From NCBI RefSeq assembly GCF_000422705.1, contig NZ_AUGO01000006.1, positions 310,001 through 374,000 on the forward strand: a stretch of 64,000 bases of DNA, written 5' to 3'. This DNA comes from Flavobacterium soli DSM 19725 (lineage in GTDB: Bacteria > Bacteroidota > Bacteroidia > Flavobacteriales > Flavobacteriaceae). A model generated the notes under the pieces. The model was not told the origin of the DNA. It made no database searches and saw nothing but the letters and a program-made list of their open reading frames with translations. The translations under genes were made by a program, and so were the position numbers. Below, piece by piece: positions 1 to 8,870 of this stretch. Position 1 is the first letter of the stretch, and the number at the start of each line of letters is the position of its first letter.

Positions 1-171
1 GCAAAACTGGATAAGATTCAGTTTGTATCAGGTTTGCCAAAAACACGTTCAGGGAAAATCATGAGAAGAATTTTGCGTAAGATTGCTGAAGGAGATTTCT
101 CAAACTTTGGAGATACCACTACTTTATTGAATCCAGAAATTGTAGATGAAATTAAAGAAGGAAGATTGTAA
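1..171 (+). CDS. acs: Acetyl-CoA synthetase, C-terminal end (partial)
   Basis: Only the last 56 codons are in the window; the gene starts upstream. The reading frame opens at base 1 and ends with TAA at 169-171. It contains the conserved C-terminal segment [11 protein letters not shown]. In AMP-forming acetate-CoA ligases this carries the catalytic lysine of the A10 motif, which is acetylated in known homologues. The enzyme activates acetate to acetyl-CoA through an acetyl-adenylate in the cytoplasm. A hairpin terminator follows directly, so this is the end of a transcription unit. Confidence 0.9.
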   Translation, partial: AKLDKIQFVSGLPKTRSGKIMRRILRKIAEGDFSNFGDTTTLLNPEIVDEIKEGRL

Positions 172-193
172 TTGATCAGTAAAATTTTTATTT

Positions 194-229
194 AAACTGT
201 CGCATGAATTTATTCTGCGGCAGTTTTTT
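194..229 (+). terminator. Rho-independent terminator of acs
   Basis: AAACTGTCGC (194-203) pairs with GCGGCAGTTT (217-226) with one G-U pair and a 13-nt loop. A T-tract follows. It lies 23 bases after the acs stop codon. Confidence 0.8.
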
Positions 230-267
230 ATTTGATAAAATACATATATTAGCAAAAAATACTATCA

Positions 268-1596
268 ATGATGAACATCGATAATTTAATAGAAGCACTC
301 CAGTTTTCGCCTAACAATATTCCACTAAAATTATTACTCGCTAATTCGCTATTAAAAGTCAATAGATATGAAGAAGCTGCCTTGCATTTCCAAGAAACAA
401 TTGCTTTAGATCCAACTAATATTGAGGCCAAAATGGGACTTTCAGAACTGCATTTTCAAGAAAGTAATTATTCAAAATCTGTTGTAATTTTAGAAGATAT
501 CCTAAGAAATAACAGCAATCATTTGGAAGCATTATTACTGTATACAAAAGTTTTAGTAAAGGAAAATGCTATTCAAGACGCCATTAAAAGTTACCAACAA
601 ATTTTACAAATCAATCCTAGATTTGAAAACGAGGAACTGGATAAAATTTTAAGAGTTTCTTCTCAAAGCAAAAATATTTTTGAAGATGAGGATAGTGATT
701 TTGAAGATTTTGGAAGCGAAATGTCCTATTTGATTTCGAAACCTGACATGAATTTTCAAGATGTTGGCGGAATGGAAGAGGTTAAAAAAGAAATCGAGAT
801 GAAAATCATACATCCTCTAAATTTCCCAGATTTATACAAAGCTTATGGCAAAAAAGCAGGCGGTGGAATTTTACTGTATGGACCTCCTGGCTGTGGAAAA
901 ACATATCTGGCAAAGGCTACAGCAGGTGAAATCAAATCAAATTTTATTTCAGTAGGGCTAAATGATATTTTAGATATGTGGGTTGGAAATAGCGAAAAAA
1001 ACCTTCACGAAGTCTTTGAATATGCCCGGAAAAACAAACCTTGCGTATTGTTTTTTGACGAAATTGATGCTTTGGGAGCCAGCCGAAATGACATGAAACA
1101 TTCAGGAAATAAAGTACTCATCAATCAGTTTTTGCAAGAATTAGACGGTGTTGATACTGATAATGAAGGGATTCTGGTTCTTGGTGCTACAAATGCACCT
1201 TGGCAGTTAGACAATGCTTTTAGAAGGCCTGGTCGTTTTGACCGAATCATTTTTGTTCCGCCACCAGATGAGGATGCAAAAGAATCAATTCTTAAAATAA
1301 AACTGAAAAACAAGCCCGTAAATGCAATTGATTATAAGAAAATCACTAAGAATTTGGCCGATTTTTCGGGTGCCGATATTGAAGCCATAATTGATATCGC
1401 GATCGAAAGTAAGTTGCAAGACGCCTTCAAAACTGGAATTCCGCAACCTCTTGAAAATAAAGATTTGGCCGAAGCCGTAAAAAAGCATCGCCCAACAACT
1501 AAAGAATGGTTTCAAACCGCAAAAAATTATGCTCTATATTCAAATGAATCAGGACTTTATGACCCTATTTTGAGTTTTTTAAAAATAAAAAAATAA
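268..1596 (+). CDS. TPR-AAA+ ATPase
   Basis: Protein of 442 aa. The N-terminal ~125 residues are tetratricopeptide-like helical pairs, followed by an acidic linker (about 136-150) and a classical AAA domain. Seen in it are Walker A GPPGCGKT (205-212), Walker B VLFFDEID (260-267), sensor-1 GATNA near 306-310 and the arginine-finger region FRRPGRFDR (318-326). This belongs to the Cdc48/proteasomal-ATPase-like AAA family, which remodels or unfolds protein substrates with ATP. No protease or zinc site is attached, so the partner is unknown. The next gene follows after 3 bases and also begins with TPRs, which suggests that the two form one system. Two ATGs are adjacent (268 and 271) and either could be the start. 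Confidence 0.85.
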   Translation: MMNIDNLIEALQFSPNNIPLKLLLANSLLKVNRYEEAALHFQETIALDPTNIEAKMGLSELHFQESNYSKSVVILEDILRNNSNHLEALLLYTKVLVKENAIQDAIKSYQQILQINPRFENEELDKILRVSSQSKNIFEDEDSDFEDFGSEMSYLISKPDMNFQDVGGMEEVKKEIEMKIIHPLNFPDLYKAYGKKAGGGILLYGPPGCGKTYLAKATAGEIKSNFISVGLNDILDMWVGNSEKNLHEVFEYARKNKPCVLFFDEIDALGASRNDMKHSGNKVLINQFLQELDGVDTDNEGILVLGATNAPWQLDNAFRRPGRFDRIIFVPPPDEDAKESILKIKLKNKPVNAIDYKKITKNLADFSGADIEAIIDIAIESKLQDAFKTGIPQPLENKDLAEAVKKHRPTTKEWFQTAKNYALYSNESGLYDPILSFLKIKK

Positions 1597-1599
1597 GCT

Positions 1600-2841
1600 A
1601 TGCAAAACGATTTGTTAGAAAGAGCATCGGTGTTGTTTGAACAAAAAAGGTTTACCGAATCACAAAAGATTTTAAATGATATTCTAGTTTCTGATCCCAA
1701 TAATGTGATGGCATTAATCATGATCGCTGAGATCAAAATCCAGCAGGAAAATTGGGACGAAGCACTGAAATTAATCGAAAACGGAATTGCAATTGAGCCT
1801 TATTATGATGTTTTATTTTATCTAAAAGCACGTATGCATCTACTTCAAGATCAAACTGATAAAGCGTTGTCTAATATCAATATTGCGATTGAAATGGATC
1901 CTTATGAAGCCAATAATTTTGCATTCAAAGGACATGTTTTATTAATAAAAAAACTTTTTTCTGAAGCTCTTGAAGCTGCAAATCAAGCTTTGGAAATTGA
2001 TGGATCACATATTTTTGCTTTAAATGTTAGAAGTACAGCTCTTTTAAAATTAAATCTAAAAGATGATTCTTTCAGTACTATACAAGGTGCTTTGAACGAA
2101 GATCCAAATAATGCTTACACTCACGCCAATTATGGCTGGGGACTATTAGAAAAAGGAAAAACGGATGACGCCTTGAAACATTTTTCAGAATCCTTAAAAA
2201 ATGATCCCACTTCTGAATATGCTCAAGCAGGAATGACGGAAGCTTTAAAATCAAAATACTTTATTTATAGATGGTTCTTAAAATATTCCTTTTGGATGAA
2301 CAATTTGACCTCAAAAAATCAGTGGGCTTTTATCATTGGTTTTTTTGTTGTTTCGAGAATTTTGAGAACAACTGCGGCAAAAAATGAAGCATTACAGCCT
2401 TTTCTAGACCCAATTATTTATCTTTTGGCTGCATTTGCACTTTCGACTTGGTTAATGACACCATTGAGTAATCTTTTGTTCCGATTGAATAAATTTGGAA
2501 AGCATTTATTGACTCCAGAAGAAAAGAAAAGTTCAGTGTTTGTGGGTCTGAGTTTACTTTTTTTGATTTCAGGCGGTATTTTGTACCTGATTACACAAAA
2601 TAGTATCGCAATTGCAATGTCGATTTTCGGCTTTACAATGATGTTACCGCTAGGACGTTTTTATGAGAAACCAGCAGGCTTTTTCAAAACCTATATACTT
2701 GGACTAGTACTGTTGATTATTTTATCCTTTATACAAATTTCTCAAACAGGTGAAATTTTCAATCTCTTTACAACCTTATATTTTATTGGCTTTTTTGTAT
2801 TTCAATGGGCTGCAAATTATTTTTCAATTAGACAGAATTAG
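1600..2841 (+). CDS. TPR-repeat integral membrane protein
   Basis: Protein of 413 aa. Residues 1-215 are a run of about six TPR units with typical A/G/Y spacing and 'DPNNA'-type turns. The rest is hydrophobic, with about six predicted transmembrane helices, starting near WAFIIGFFVVSRIL and ending near LYFIGFFVFQWAANYF. No enzymatic motif is visible. It follows the TPR-AAA+ gene with a 3-base gap, so the pair is almost certainly cotranscribed. One reasonable reading is a membrane-bound scaffold that recruits the AAA+ partner, but that is inference. No family name was recognised. Confidence 0.75.
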   Translation: MQNDLLERASVLFEQKRFTESQKILNDILVSDPNNVMALIMIAEIKIQQENWDEALKLIENGIAIEPYYDVLFYLKARMHLLQDQTDKALSNINIAIEMDPYEANNFAFKGHVLLIKKLFSEALEAANQALEIDGSHIFALNVRSTALLKLNLKDDSFSTIQGALNEDPNNAYTHANYGWGLLEKGKTDDALKHFSESLKNDPTSEYAQAGMTEALKSKYFIYRWFLKYSFWMNNLTSKNQWAFIIGFFVVSRILRTTAAKNEALQPFLDPIIYLLAAFALSTWLMTPLSNLLFRLNKFGKHLLTPEEKKSSVFVGLSLLFLISGGILYLITQNSIAIAMSIFGFTMMLPLGRFYEKPAGFFKTYILGLVLLIILSFIQISQTGEIFNLFTTLYFIGFFVFQWAANYFSIRQN

Positions 2842-2922
2842 TCTTTTGCTGATCCAAATTTTATAATTTTATAAATTAAAACACAAAGCCTTTCTGCTTT
2901 CAAATCTTTATATTTACTCATT

Positions 2923-4044
2923 ATGAAAAATAATGGAGTAATTATAATTGGAGGTGGTTTGGCAGGTTTGACGGCTGCTATTCATCTGTCAAAAATCGGA
3001 ATCGATGTAACACTTGTCGAAAAAAATGACTTTCCAAAACATAAGGTTTGTGGCGAATATATTTCCAATGAAGTCTTGCCATATCTAACTTGGCTTGATC
3101 TTGATATTGAATTTTTGCAACCTCAAGCAATCTCCAAATTTATTTTTGCTACAGCTTCTGGAAAAGCAGTTTCAGGAGAATTGCCGTTGGGAGGTTTTGG
3201 CGTAAGCCGATATGCATTGGATCATTTTTTGCATAAAAAGGCTTTGACGAATAAATGCCAAATAATAAAAGATAGTGTTACTTCAATTGATTTTTCAAAT
3301 GATGAATTTACCGTAAACCTTTCAGAAGGTGGAGAATTAAAATCTAAAATTGTTATTGGCGCTTTTGGCAAAAGATCGAATGTAGACCAAAAACTCAATA
3401 GGGAATTTATTCGGAAAAAATCTCCGTGGCTGGCGGTGAAAGGACATTTTAAAGTTGAATTTCCTTTAGAATTAGTTGGCTTGTATAATTTCAAAGGAGG
3501 TTATTGTGGTGTTTCAAACGTGGAAAGCAACACTGTCAATATCTGTTATTTAGCTGATTATAAAACTTTTAAAAAATACAAAAACACTAGCGATTATCAA
3601 AAATCAATTTTATACCAGAATCCGTTGCTAAAAACTATTTTTGAAAATGCAACACCCCTTTTTGAAAAACCGCTAACCATCAGTCAGATTGCCTTCGACA
3701 AAAAGAAGTGTGTAGAAAACCATATTTTGATGATTGGGGATACAGCCGGACTCATACATCCCTTATGTGGAAACGGAATGGCGATGGCAATTCACAGTGC
3801 TAAAATTGCTTCTGAACTTGTTAGTCACTATTTTTCAGGACAATTGGATCGTAAAAATTTGGAACAAAAATACACAGATACTTGGAATCAAAATTTCAGT
3901 TCTCGATTAAAAACAGGCAGAATGCTATCAAAGATTTTACAAAATAAAAAATTGTCCGAAGTCATAATGCAAGGTCTGAGTGTTTTTCCTTTTTTATTGC
4001 CTAAAATCATTCGGAAAACACACGGAAAAACTCTCACGATATGA
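2923..4044 (+). CDS. FAD-dependent monooxygenase / geranylgeranyl-reductase-like flavoprotein
   Basis: Protein of 373 aa. The N-terminal Rossmann motif IIIGGGLAGLTAA (about 7-19) ends with an acidic residue at VTLVEK. The second flavin motif GDTAGLIHPLCGNGMA lies near 272-287. CGEYIS (about 43-48) is typical of the geranylgeranyl-reductase/halogenase-like branch of group A flavoproteins. Its stop overlaps the start of the methyltransferase by ATGA, making it the first gene of a translationally coupled operon with a type III PKS. By analogy with the Streptomyces srs trio (PKS, methyltransferase, flavoprotein hydroxylase) it may hydroxylate a phenolic ring. The substrate is not shown by the sequence. 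Confidence 0.8.
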   Translation: MKNNGVIIIGGGLAGLTAAIHLSKIGIDVTLVEKNDFPKHKVCGEYISNEVLPYLTWLDLDIEFLQPQAISKFIFATASGKAVSGELPLGGFGVSRYALDHFLHKKALTNKCQIIKDSVTSIDFSNDEFTVNLSEGGELKSKIVIGAFGKRSNVDQKLNREFIRKKSPWLAVKGHFKVEFPLELVGLYNFKGGYCGVSNVESNTVNICYLADYKTFKKYKNTSDYQKSILYQNPLLKTIFENATPLFEKPLTISQIAFDKKKCVENHILMIGDTAGLIHPLCGNGMAMAIHSAKIASELVSHYFSGQLDRKNLEQKYTDTWNQNFSSRLKTGRMLSKILQNKKLSEVIMQGLSVFPFLLPKIIRKTHGKTLTI

Positions 4045-4754
4045 AAATAGATACTAAATATCGTAGCCAAGCTCCAGAAATTATGGACGATTTTTCGCTG
4101 GAAGGTGAAGAACTTCGTGATGCACTGGATAAAATTGCAAAAATTAATCAGCTTCTTGGAGGCAATAGCCTAACTTTAGATGGTGTAAAGCAGTTGCTCA
4201 AAAAAATCCCCACGAATGAAGAAATTACGATTGTAGATATTGGTTGCGGAAACGGAGATATGCTTCGGAATCTGGCTGATTTTGCCAATGAAAATGGTTA
4301 TAATTTTAACCTTATCGGGATTGATGCCAACTCTTTCACCATAAATTATGCCGAAAAATTGTCTATCGATTACAGTAATATTGCTTTTAGATGTGAAAAT
4401 ATTTTTGATGCAGCTTTTGAAAAATTAGAGTATGATATTGTGGTATGCACCTTGACACTTCATCATTTTAATGATTCAGAAATTATTGATTTACTTAATA
4501 TTATCAATATAAAAGCAAAAATCGGAATCGTAATTAATGATTTGCATAGAAGTAGTATAGCCTATAAATTATTCAAAATTTTATGTTCCGCTTTCAAGTT
4601 GAATAAAATGTCTGAACAAGACGGATTAGTTTCGATATTGAGAGGATTCAAAAAAGAAGATTTGGTTCTTTTTTCTAAAAAATTAAATTTAAAAAAATAT
4701 ACAATCCAATGGAAATGGGCTTTCCGATACCAATGGATTATTTCAAAAATATGA
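4041..4754 (+). CDS. Class I SAM-dependent methyltransferase of the type III PKS operon
   Basis: Protein of 237 aa. The SAM-binding glycine motif VDIGCGNGDMLR (about 65-76) is followed by the acidic residue of the second strand (LIGIDAN) and the post-motif VVCTLTLHHF. It overlaps the upstream flavoprotein gene (ATGA at 4041-4044) and the downstream PKS gene (ATGA at 4751-4754), so the three are coupled. A C- or O-methyltransferase acting on the polyketide ring is the natural inference. The sequence alone does not give the position methylated. Confidence 0.8.
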   Translation: MKIDTKYRSQAPEIMDDFSLEGEELRDALDKIAKINQLLGGNSLTLDGVKQLLKKIPTNEEITIVDIGCGNGDMLRNLADFANENGYNFNLIGIDANSFTINYAEKLSIDYSNIAFRCENIFDAAFEKLEYDIVVCTLTLHHFNDSEIIDLLNIINIKAKIGIVINDLHRSSIAYKLFKILCSAFKLNKMSEQDGLVSILRGFKKEDLVLFSKKLNLKKYTIQWKWAFRYQWIISKI

Positions 4755-5803
4755 GTGTAAAAATAGTAACAGTTGCCAAGCAATTACCCAAATATTCAAG
4801 GACAACAGCCGAAATAATTCCATTTCTAGACAGTTGGCTTTTTGGAAAAGACGAACGTTTTATTAGAAAAGTAAAGAAAATATTCGAAGGTGCAGCCGTT
4901 GATAAACGCTACTCGATAATGGAACCTTCGGAGGTTTTCACAGCCACGTCTTTTGCTGATAAAAATGATATTTACAGTAGGGAAGTGGTCATTCTTGGAG
5001 AACAGGTGCTACAAAAAGCACTAAAAAAAGCAAACTGGAATCCCGAAGATTTGGACTATATCATCACAGTAAGTTGCACTGGAATTATGATTCCGTCACT
5101 TGATGCTTATCTGATCAATAAATTGAAATTGCGTCAAGATATTGTCAGGCTTCCTGTAACCGAAATGGGCTGTGTAGCTGGAATTTCAGGAATTATTTAT
5201 GCCAAGAATTTCCTAGATTCAAATCCTGGAAAACGAGCTGCCGTAATTGCTGTAGAAAGCCCAACAGCAACTTTTCAGCTCGATGATTTTTCGATGGCAA
5301 ATATCGTGAGTGCTGCTATTTTTGGTGATGGGGCTGCTTGTGTTTTGCTTTCTTCTGATGAAAAAGATAAAGGCCCGGAAATTATAGCCGAAGAAATGTA
5401 TCATTTTTATGATAACGAACACATGATGGGGTTCAAGTTGACAAATTCAGGCTTGCAGATGGTATTAGATATTGAAGTTCCTGATACAATTGCTTCTCAT
5501 TTTCCAGCGATAATACATCCGTTTCTAGCGAAACACGATCTTAAGATAGGGGACATCGAGCATTTAATTTTTCATCCAGGTGGAAAGAAGATTGTACAAA
5601 CAGTTGAAGATTTGTTCAAGGATTCCAATCAAAATATTGATGTTACAAAAGACATTTTGCGTTTATATGGAAATATGTCGAGTGCAACGGTTTTATATGT
5701 ATTGGAAAGTATTTTGGCAAATCATCCAAAAGAAGGAGAAAAAGGCTTGATGCTGAGCTTTGGTCCAGGATTTACAGCACAAAGGGTCTTGTTACAATTT
5801 TAA
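4751..5803 (+). CDS. Type III polyketide synthase (chalcone/alkylresorcinol synthase family)
   Basis: I take the start at ATG 4751, which overlaps the methyltransferase stop as ATGA, giving 350 aa; the upstream ATG at 4709 would overlap that gene by 46 bases. The Cys-His-Asn triad of type III PKSs is intact: Cys141 in TEMGCVAGI, His275 in IFHPGG and Asn308 in LYGNMSSAT. The family signature LSFGPGFTAQR (335-345) is also present. These homodimers extend a starter acyl group with malonyl-CoA and cyclise it on one active site. The neighbouring ACP, KS and dehydratase suggest an unusual acyl-ACP starter and a resorcinol, pyrone or quinone product. The product class is inferred. Confidence 0.9.
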   Translation: MSVKIVTVAKQLPKYSRTTAEIIPFLDSWLFGKDERFIRKVKKIFEGAAVDKRYSIMEPSEVFTATSFADKNDIYSREVVILGEQVLQKALKKANWNPEDLDYIITVSCTGIMIPSLDAYLINKLKLRQDIVRLPVTEMGCVAGISGIIYAKNFLDSNPGKRAAVIAVESPTATFQLDDFSMANIVSAAIFGDGAACVLLSSDEKDKGPEIIAEEMYHFYDNEHMMGFKLTNSGLQMVLDIEVPDTIASHFPAIIHPFLAKHDLKIGDIEHLIFHPGGKKIVQTVEDLFKDSNQNIDVTKDILRLYGNMSSATVLYVLESILANHPKEGEKGLMLSFGPGFTAQRVLLQF

Positions 5804-5812
5804 TTTTTAAAT

Positions 5813-6247
5813 ATGACAACAAAAGAAATACTAGAAAAATTGCCCTATTCAAAGCCTTTTTTGTTTGTAGATGATATTTCCAAAATCGATAAAAATGGGG
5901 TAGAAGGTTGTTATACTTTTGATGAAAATTTGGATTTTTACAAAGGTCATTTCAAAGACAATCCTATAACTCCTGGAGTGATTTTGACCGAAACAATGGC
6001 ACAAATTGGAGTGGTTTGCTTAGGGATATTTTTATTAAATAATGCATTGAATAAAAAAATGATAATCTCCTTAACATCAAGTAGTATTGATTTTTTTAAA
6101 CCTGTTTTTCCAAATGAAAAAGTAACAGTAATTTCAGAAAAAATATATTTTAGATTTAATAAATTAAAATGCAATGTCAAAATGCTAAATGAGCGAAATG
6201 AAGAAGTTTCTTCGGGAACAATTTCAGGAATGATCATTAGCAAATAA
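5813..6247 (+). CDS. FabZ-like 3-hydroxyacyl-ACP dehydratase (hotdog fold)
   Basis: Protein of 144 aa with the FabZ active-site layout. His46 lies in FYKGHFKDNP and Glu60 in PGVILTETMAQ, at the 14-residue spacing usual for FabZ. It would dehydrate 3-hydroxyacyl-ACP to trans-2-enoyl-ACP. It starts 9 bases after the PKS stop and is followed by a ketosynthase gene 11 bases on, so it is part of the operon. A dedicated copy inside a polyketide operon, separate from housekeeping fatty-acid genes, points to a special acyl chain. Confidence 0.82.
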   Translation: MTTKEILEKLPYSKPFLFVDDISKIDKNGVEGCYTFDENLDFYKGHFKDNPITPGVILTETMAQIGVVCLGIFLLNNALNKKMIISLTSSSIDFFKPVFPNEKVTVISEKIYFRFNKLKCNVKMLNERNEEVSSGTISGMIISK

Positions 6248-6258
6248 AGCTGTAGCGT

Positions 6259-7527
6259 ATGCAAAGAAGAGTTGTCATAACAGGACTTGGCGTTGTTGCT
6301 CCAAACGGAGTAGGAATTGCTGCGTTTTTGGATGCCATAAAGTCTGGAAAATCAGGAATCAAATTCGATCAACAATTAGCGGAATTGCAATTTTCATGTC
6401 AGATTTCTGGAACACCAGAAATTGATGAAAACTTAAAACTAGAATATTTTACCGAACTGGAACTCCGAAATTTTAACTCAACCGGAATTCTATATGGCGT
6501 TATTGCGGGAATCGATGCTTGGAAAGATGCTGGTTTGCCTATAGAATTGAACGAACAACCCGATTGGGACAGCGGAACCATATTTGGAACAGGAACTTCT
6601 GGTATCGAAAAATTTCGCGAAAGCATCTACAAGATTGATGATTTACAAACGCGGAAACTAGGAAGCACTGCTGTTGCTCAAACCATGAATAGCGGCATCA
6701 GTGCATATCTTGGAGGAAAATTGGGCTTGGGAAATCAAGTTACAACCAATTCATCGGCTTGTACAACCGGAACTGAAGCTATCATGATGGCCTACGAAAA
6801 AATAAAATCAGGCAAGGCAAAACGTATTTTAGCAGGAAGCACAAGTGATTCAGGGCCTTACATTTGGGGCGGATTCGATGCAATGAAAGTATGTACTTTT
6901 AAGCATAATCAAACACCCGAATCAGGCTCAAGGCCAATGAGTTCGAGTGCTTCCGGATTTGTTCCAGGAAGTGGAGCAGGAGCTTTATTGCTCGAAGATC
7001 TAGAATCGGCTTTGGATCGTGGAGCTCGAATTTATGGAGAAATTTTAGGCGGCAATATTAATTCTGGAGGTCAAAGAGGTGGCGGAACTATGACAGCACC
7101 AAATCCAGTTGCAGTTCAAAAATGTATTGTAGATGCTTTAAATGACGCTGGAATTCTTGCCGAAGAAATCGACACTATCAACGGACATTTGACCGCGACT
7201 TCCAAAGATTGTTTGGAAATTTTCAACTGGAGTGAAACTTTGGGGCTAAGAGGAATATCATTTCCTTATATCAATTCACTGAAATCAACAACCGGGCATT
7301 GCCTGTCAGGTTCTGGAAGTATTGAAAGTGTTGCATCAATTTTGCAATTGCATCACGGGTTTGTTTTTCCAAATATTAATTGTGAAGATTTAAATCCCGA
7401 AATTACAGCAATTATTAACCACTCTAGAATCCCGCAGGAAATTATCCATAAGGAAATAAATATTGTTGCTAAAGCTAGTTTTGGTTTTGGCGATGTAAAC
7501 GGATGTATTATTTTTAAAAAATTTTAG
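6259..7527 (+). CDS. FabF/KAS II-like beta-ketoacyl-ACP synthase
   Basis: Protein of 422 aa with the thiolase-fold condensing-enzyme triad: Cys168 in NSSACTTGTEAI, His310 in INGHLTATSKD and His347 in KSTTGHCLSG. The start MQRRVVITGLGVVAPNG is typical of FabF/KSalpha proteins. All catalytic residues are present, so it is probably an active elongating enzyme and not a chain-length factor. The second-His motif is NGHLTAT, where FabF usually has NAHGTST, which marks it as divergent from housekeeping FabF. It sits between the dehydratase and the ACP. No ketoreductase is encoded here, so that step would have to be borrowed. Confidence 0.85.
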   Translation: MQRRVVITGLGVVAPNGVGIAAFLDAIKSGKSGIKFDQQLAELQFSCQISGTPEIDENLKLEYFTELELRNFNSTGILYGVIAGIDAWKDAGLPIELNEQPDWDSGTIFGTGTSGIEKFRESIYKIDDLQTRKLGSTAVAQTMNSGISAYLGGKLGLGNQVTTNSSACTTGTEAIMMAYEKIKSGKAKRILAGSTSDSGPYIWGGFDAMKVCTFKHNQTPESGSRPMSSSASGFVPGSGAGALLLEDLESALDRGARIYGEILGGNINSGGQRGGGTMTAPNPVAVQKCIVDALNDAGILAEEIDTINGHLTATSKDCLEIFNWSETLGLRGISFPYINSLKSTTGHCLSGSGSIESVASILQLHHGFVFPNINCEDLNPEITAIINHSRIPQEIIHKEINIVAKASFGFGDVNGCIIFKKF

Positions 7528-7532
7528 ATATT

Positions 7533-7787
7533 ATGAGAGAAGAAAACTTAATCAATAAATTAAAGATTATTATAAAGCCTTACGTTAAGGACGAAGAAGC
7601 TTTAAAAAACTTAAATGAGAAAACAGATTTCATCAATGATTTAATGATTAATTCTGCAAATCTTGTAGATATAGTTCTAGACATAGAAGAAACTTTCGAT
7701 ATAGTTATCGATAATGAATCGATGGAAAAAATGCTCAATGTTGAAGCTGCTTTGCAAATTATCGAAACCGAATTGGCAAAAAAATGA
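7533..7787 (+). CDS. Acyl carrier protein of the PKS operon
   Basis: Protein of 84 aa, acidic and helical. Ser41 in MINSANLVDIV is placed where the phosphopantetheine serine of ACPs lies; the usual DSL is replaced by NSA. It follows the ketosynthase after 5 bases, and its stop overlaps the phosphopantetheinyl transferase start (ATGA at 7784-7787). This strongly suggests that the two are made together as carrier and activator. Confidence 0.82.
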   Translation: MREENLINKLKIIIKPYVKDEEALKNLNEKTDFINDLMINSANLVDIVLDIEETFDIVIDNESMEKMLNVEAALQIIETELAKK

Positions 7788-8275
7788 TTGGCAACGACAT
7801 TGTAGATTTGGCTTTAGCCAAGACAGAAAGCAACTGGAAACGTAAAGGCTTTTTAGAAAAGATTTTTACTGAAAATGAACGAAAAATAATTCTATCCTCT
7901 AAAAATCAAGAACTAATGGTTTGGATTTTATGGAGCTGTAAAGAAGCAGCTTATAAAATTTATAATCGAGCCGCACAATTTAGAGGCTTTATTCCTTTGC
8001 AACTTGAATGTGAATTAGAATATGCTGAAAATAAGATTTCAGGAAAGGTGAGGTGTTTTGGAAATGAATATTATACAGAAACAGATATAACTTCACAGTT
8101 TATTTATACGGTTGCAGCCACAAATAAAAATAAATTGCAATCAATTAAAGAATTTGACAAAGACTTAAAAATTATTAAGAACAACGGAATTCCATACCTC
8201 GAAAGCAATAAAAACCCAATATCAATCACACACCACGGAAAATTTGACAGAAGAATTTTTCTTGAAATTAATTGA
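7784..8275 (+). CDS. 4'-phosphopantetheinyl transferase
   Basis: Protein of 163 aa. The Mg-binding motif IGNDIVDL (Asp5, Asp8) and the WSCKEAAYK motif (Trp50 to Lys58, with the catalytic Lys and metal Glu) are those of the AcpS/Sfp superfamily. It transfers phosphopantetheine from CoA to a serine of a carrier protein, presumably the ACP encoded just upstream with a 4-base overlap. The C-terminal ISITHHGKF replaces the more usual SxSHxxG. It is the last gene of the operon and meets the convergent exonuclease-like gene with an 8-base overlap. Confidence 0.85.
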   Translation: MIGNDIVDLALAKTESNWKRKGFLEKIFTENERKIILSSKNQELMVWILWSCKEAAYKIYNRAAQFRGFIPLQLECELEYAENKISGKVRCFGNEYYTETDITSQFIYTVAATNKNKLQSIKEFDKDLKIIKNNGIPYLESNKNPISITHHGKFDRRIFLEIN

Positions 8276-8867
8276 TTCCCAAGCGGGATTTTAATTTCAA
8301 AAACAATAAAGCGATCGTATACGCATCTTCGGAAGCAGAAACTCTATCACTTGTTTCGATCTTGAAAAGTTCGCTCAATTCATCCAACGAAAATTCCTTG
8401 CCATCACTGAGTTCCTTCCATTTTCGATACATGACTTCTATATCAAGAGCTTCATTTTTGAGTCGGCCACATTTTAATTTTTCTAATGCTTTGTTGATTA
8501 CTTCAACATCAAAATCAATTCGATGACCAATTAACACAGAGTTGCCCAAATACTCTACAAACCCCTGAATTGCTTGAGGTTCTAGCGATTTTGGTTGTTT
8601 GCTTTCAATAATGAATTCATTCGAAATACCATGATCATGATTGTAGATATATTGCAACAGGACCACCTCAAAAACATCTCCAATTAGAATCGTATTGTTT
8701 TCGATCGCAATGGCCCCAATCGAAAGAATGACATCACTATTAGCATCCAAACCAGTAGTTTCGGTACTTAGAACAACAAACCTATTCGATTTTTTTTCAA
8801 ATTTCGAAAGATATTGTTTCCAAAATTCAGGATAATCCTTGTTGATGTTTTTTAACCAATCGATCAT
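8268..8867 (-). CDS. DnaQ-like 3'-5' exonuclease domain protein with altered catalytic motifs
   Basis: Protein of 199 aa, RNase H-like fold of the DEDD exonuclease family. Exo I reads VVLSTETTGL: Glu36 is present but the usual first Asp is Ser34. Exo II reads GHRIDFD (114-120) and keeps an Asp. Exo III reads VSASEDA, with Asp181 but no His at the DEDDh position. The fold is clear, but two usual catalytic residues are replaced, so activity is doubtful. It lies 3 bases downstream of the cNMP/CBS/DUF294 gene on the same strand, a pairing I associate with this family. It may serve a regulatory role. Confidence 0.75.
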   Translation of the reverse strand: MIDWLKNINKDYPEFWKQYLSKFEKKSNRFVVLSTETTGLDANSDVILSIGAIAIENNTILIGDVFEVVLLQYIYNHDHGISNEFIIESKQPKSLEPQAIQGFVEYLGNSVLIGHRIDFDVEVINKALEKLKCGRLKNEALDIEVMYRKWKELSDGKEFSLDELSELFKIETSDRVSASEDAYTIALLFLKLKSRLGIN

Positions 8868-8870
8868 ATC

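Noticed and set aside
4709..4750. Upstream start for the type III PKS
   Set aside because: It would overlap the methyltransferase by 46 bases; ATG 4751 gives the ATGA coupling seen elsewhere in the operon and the usual N-terminus.
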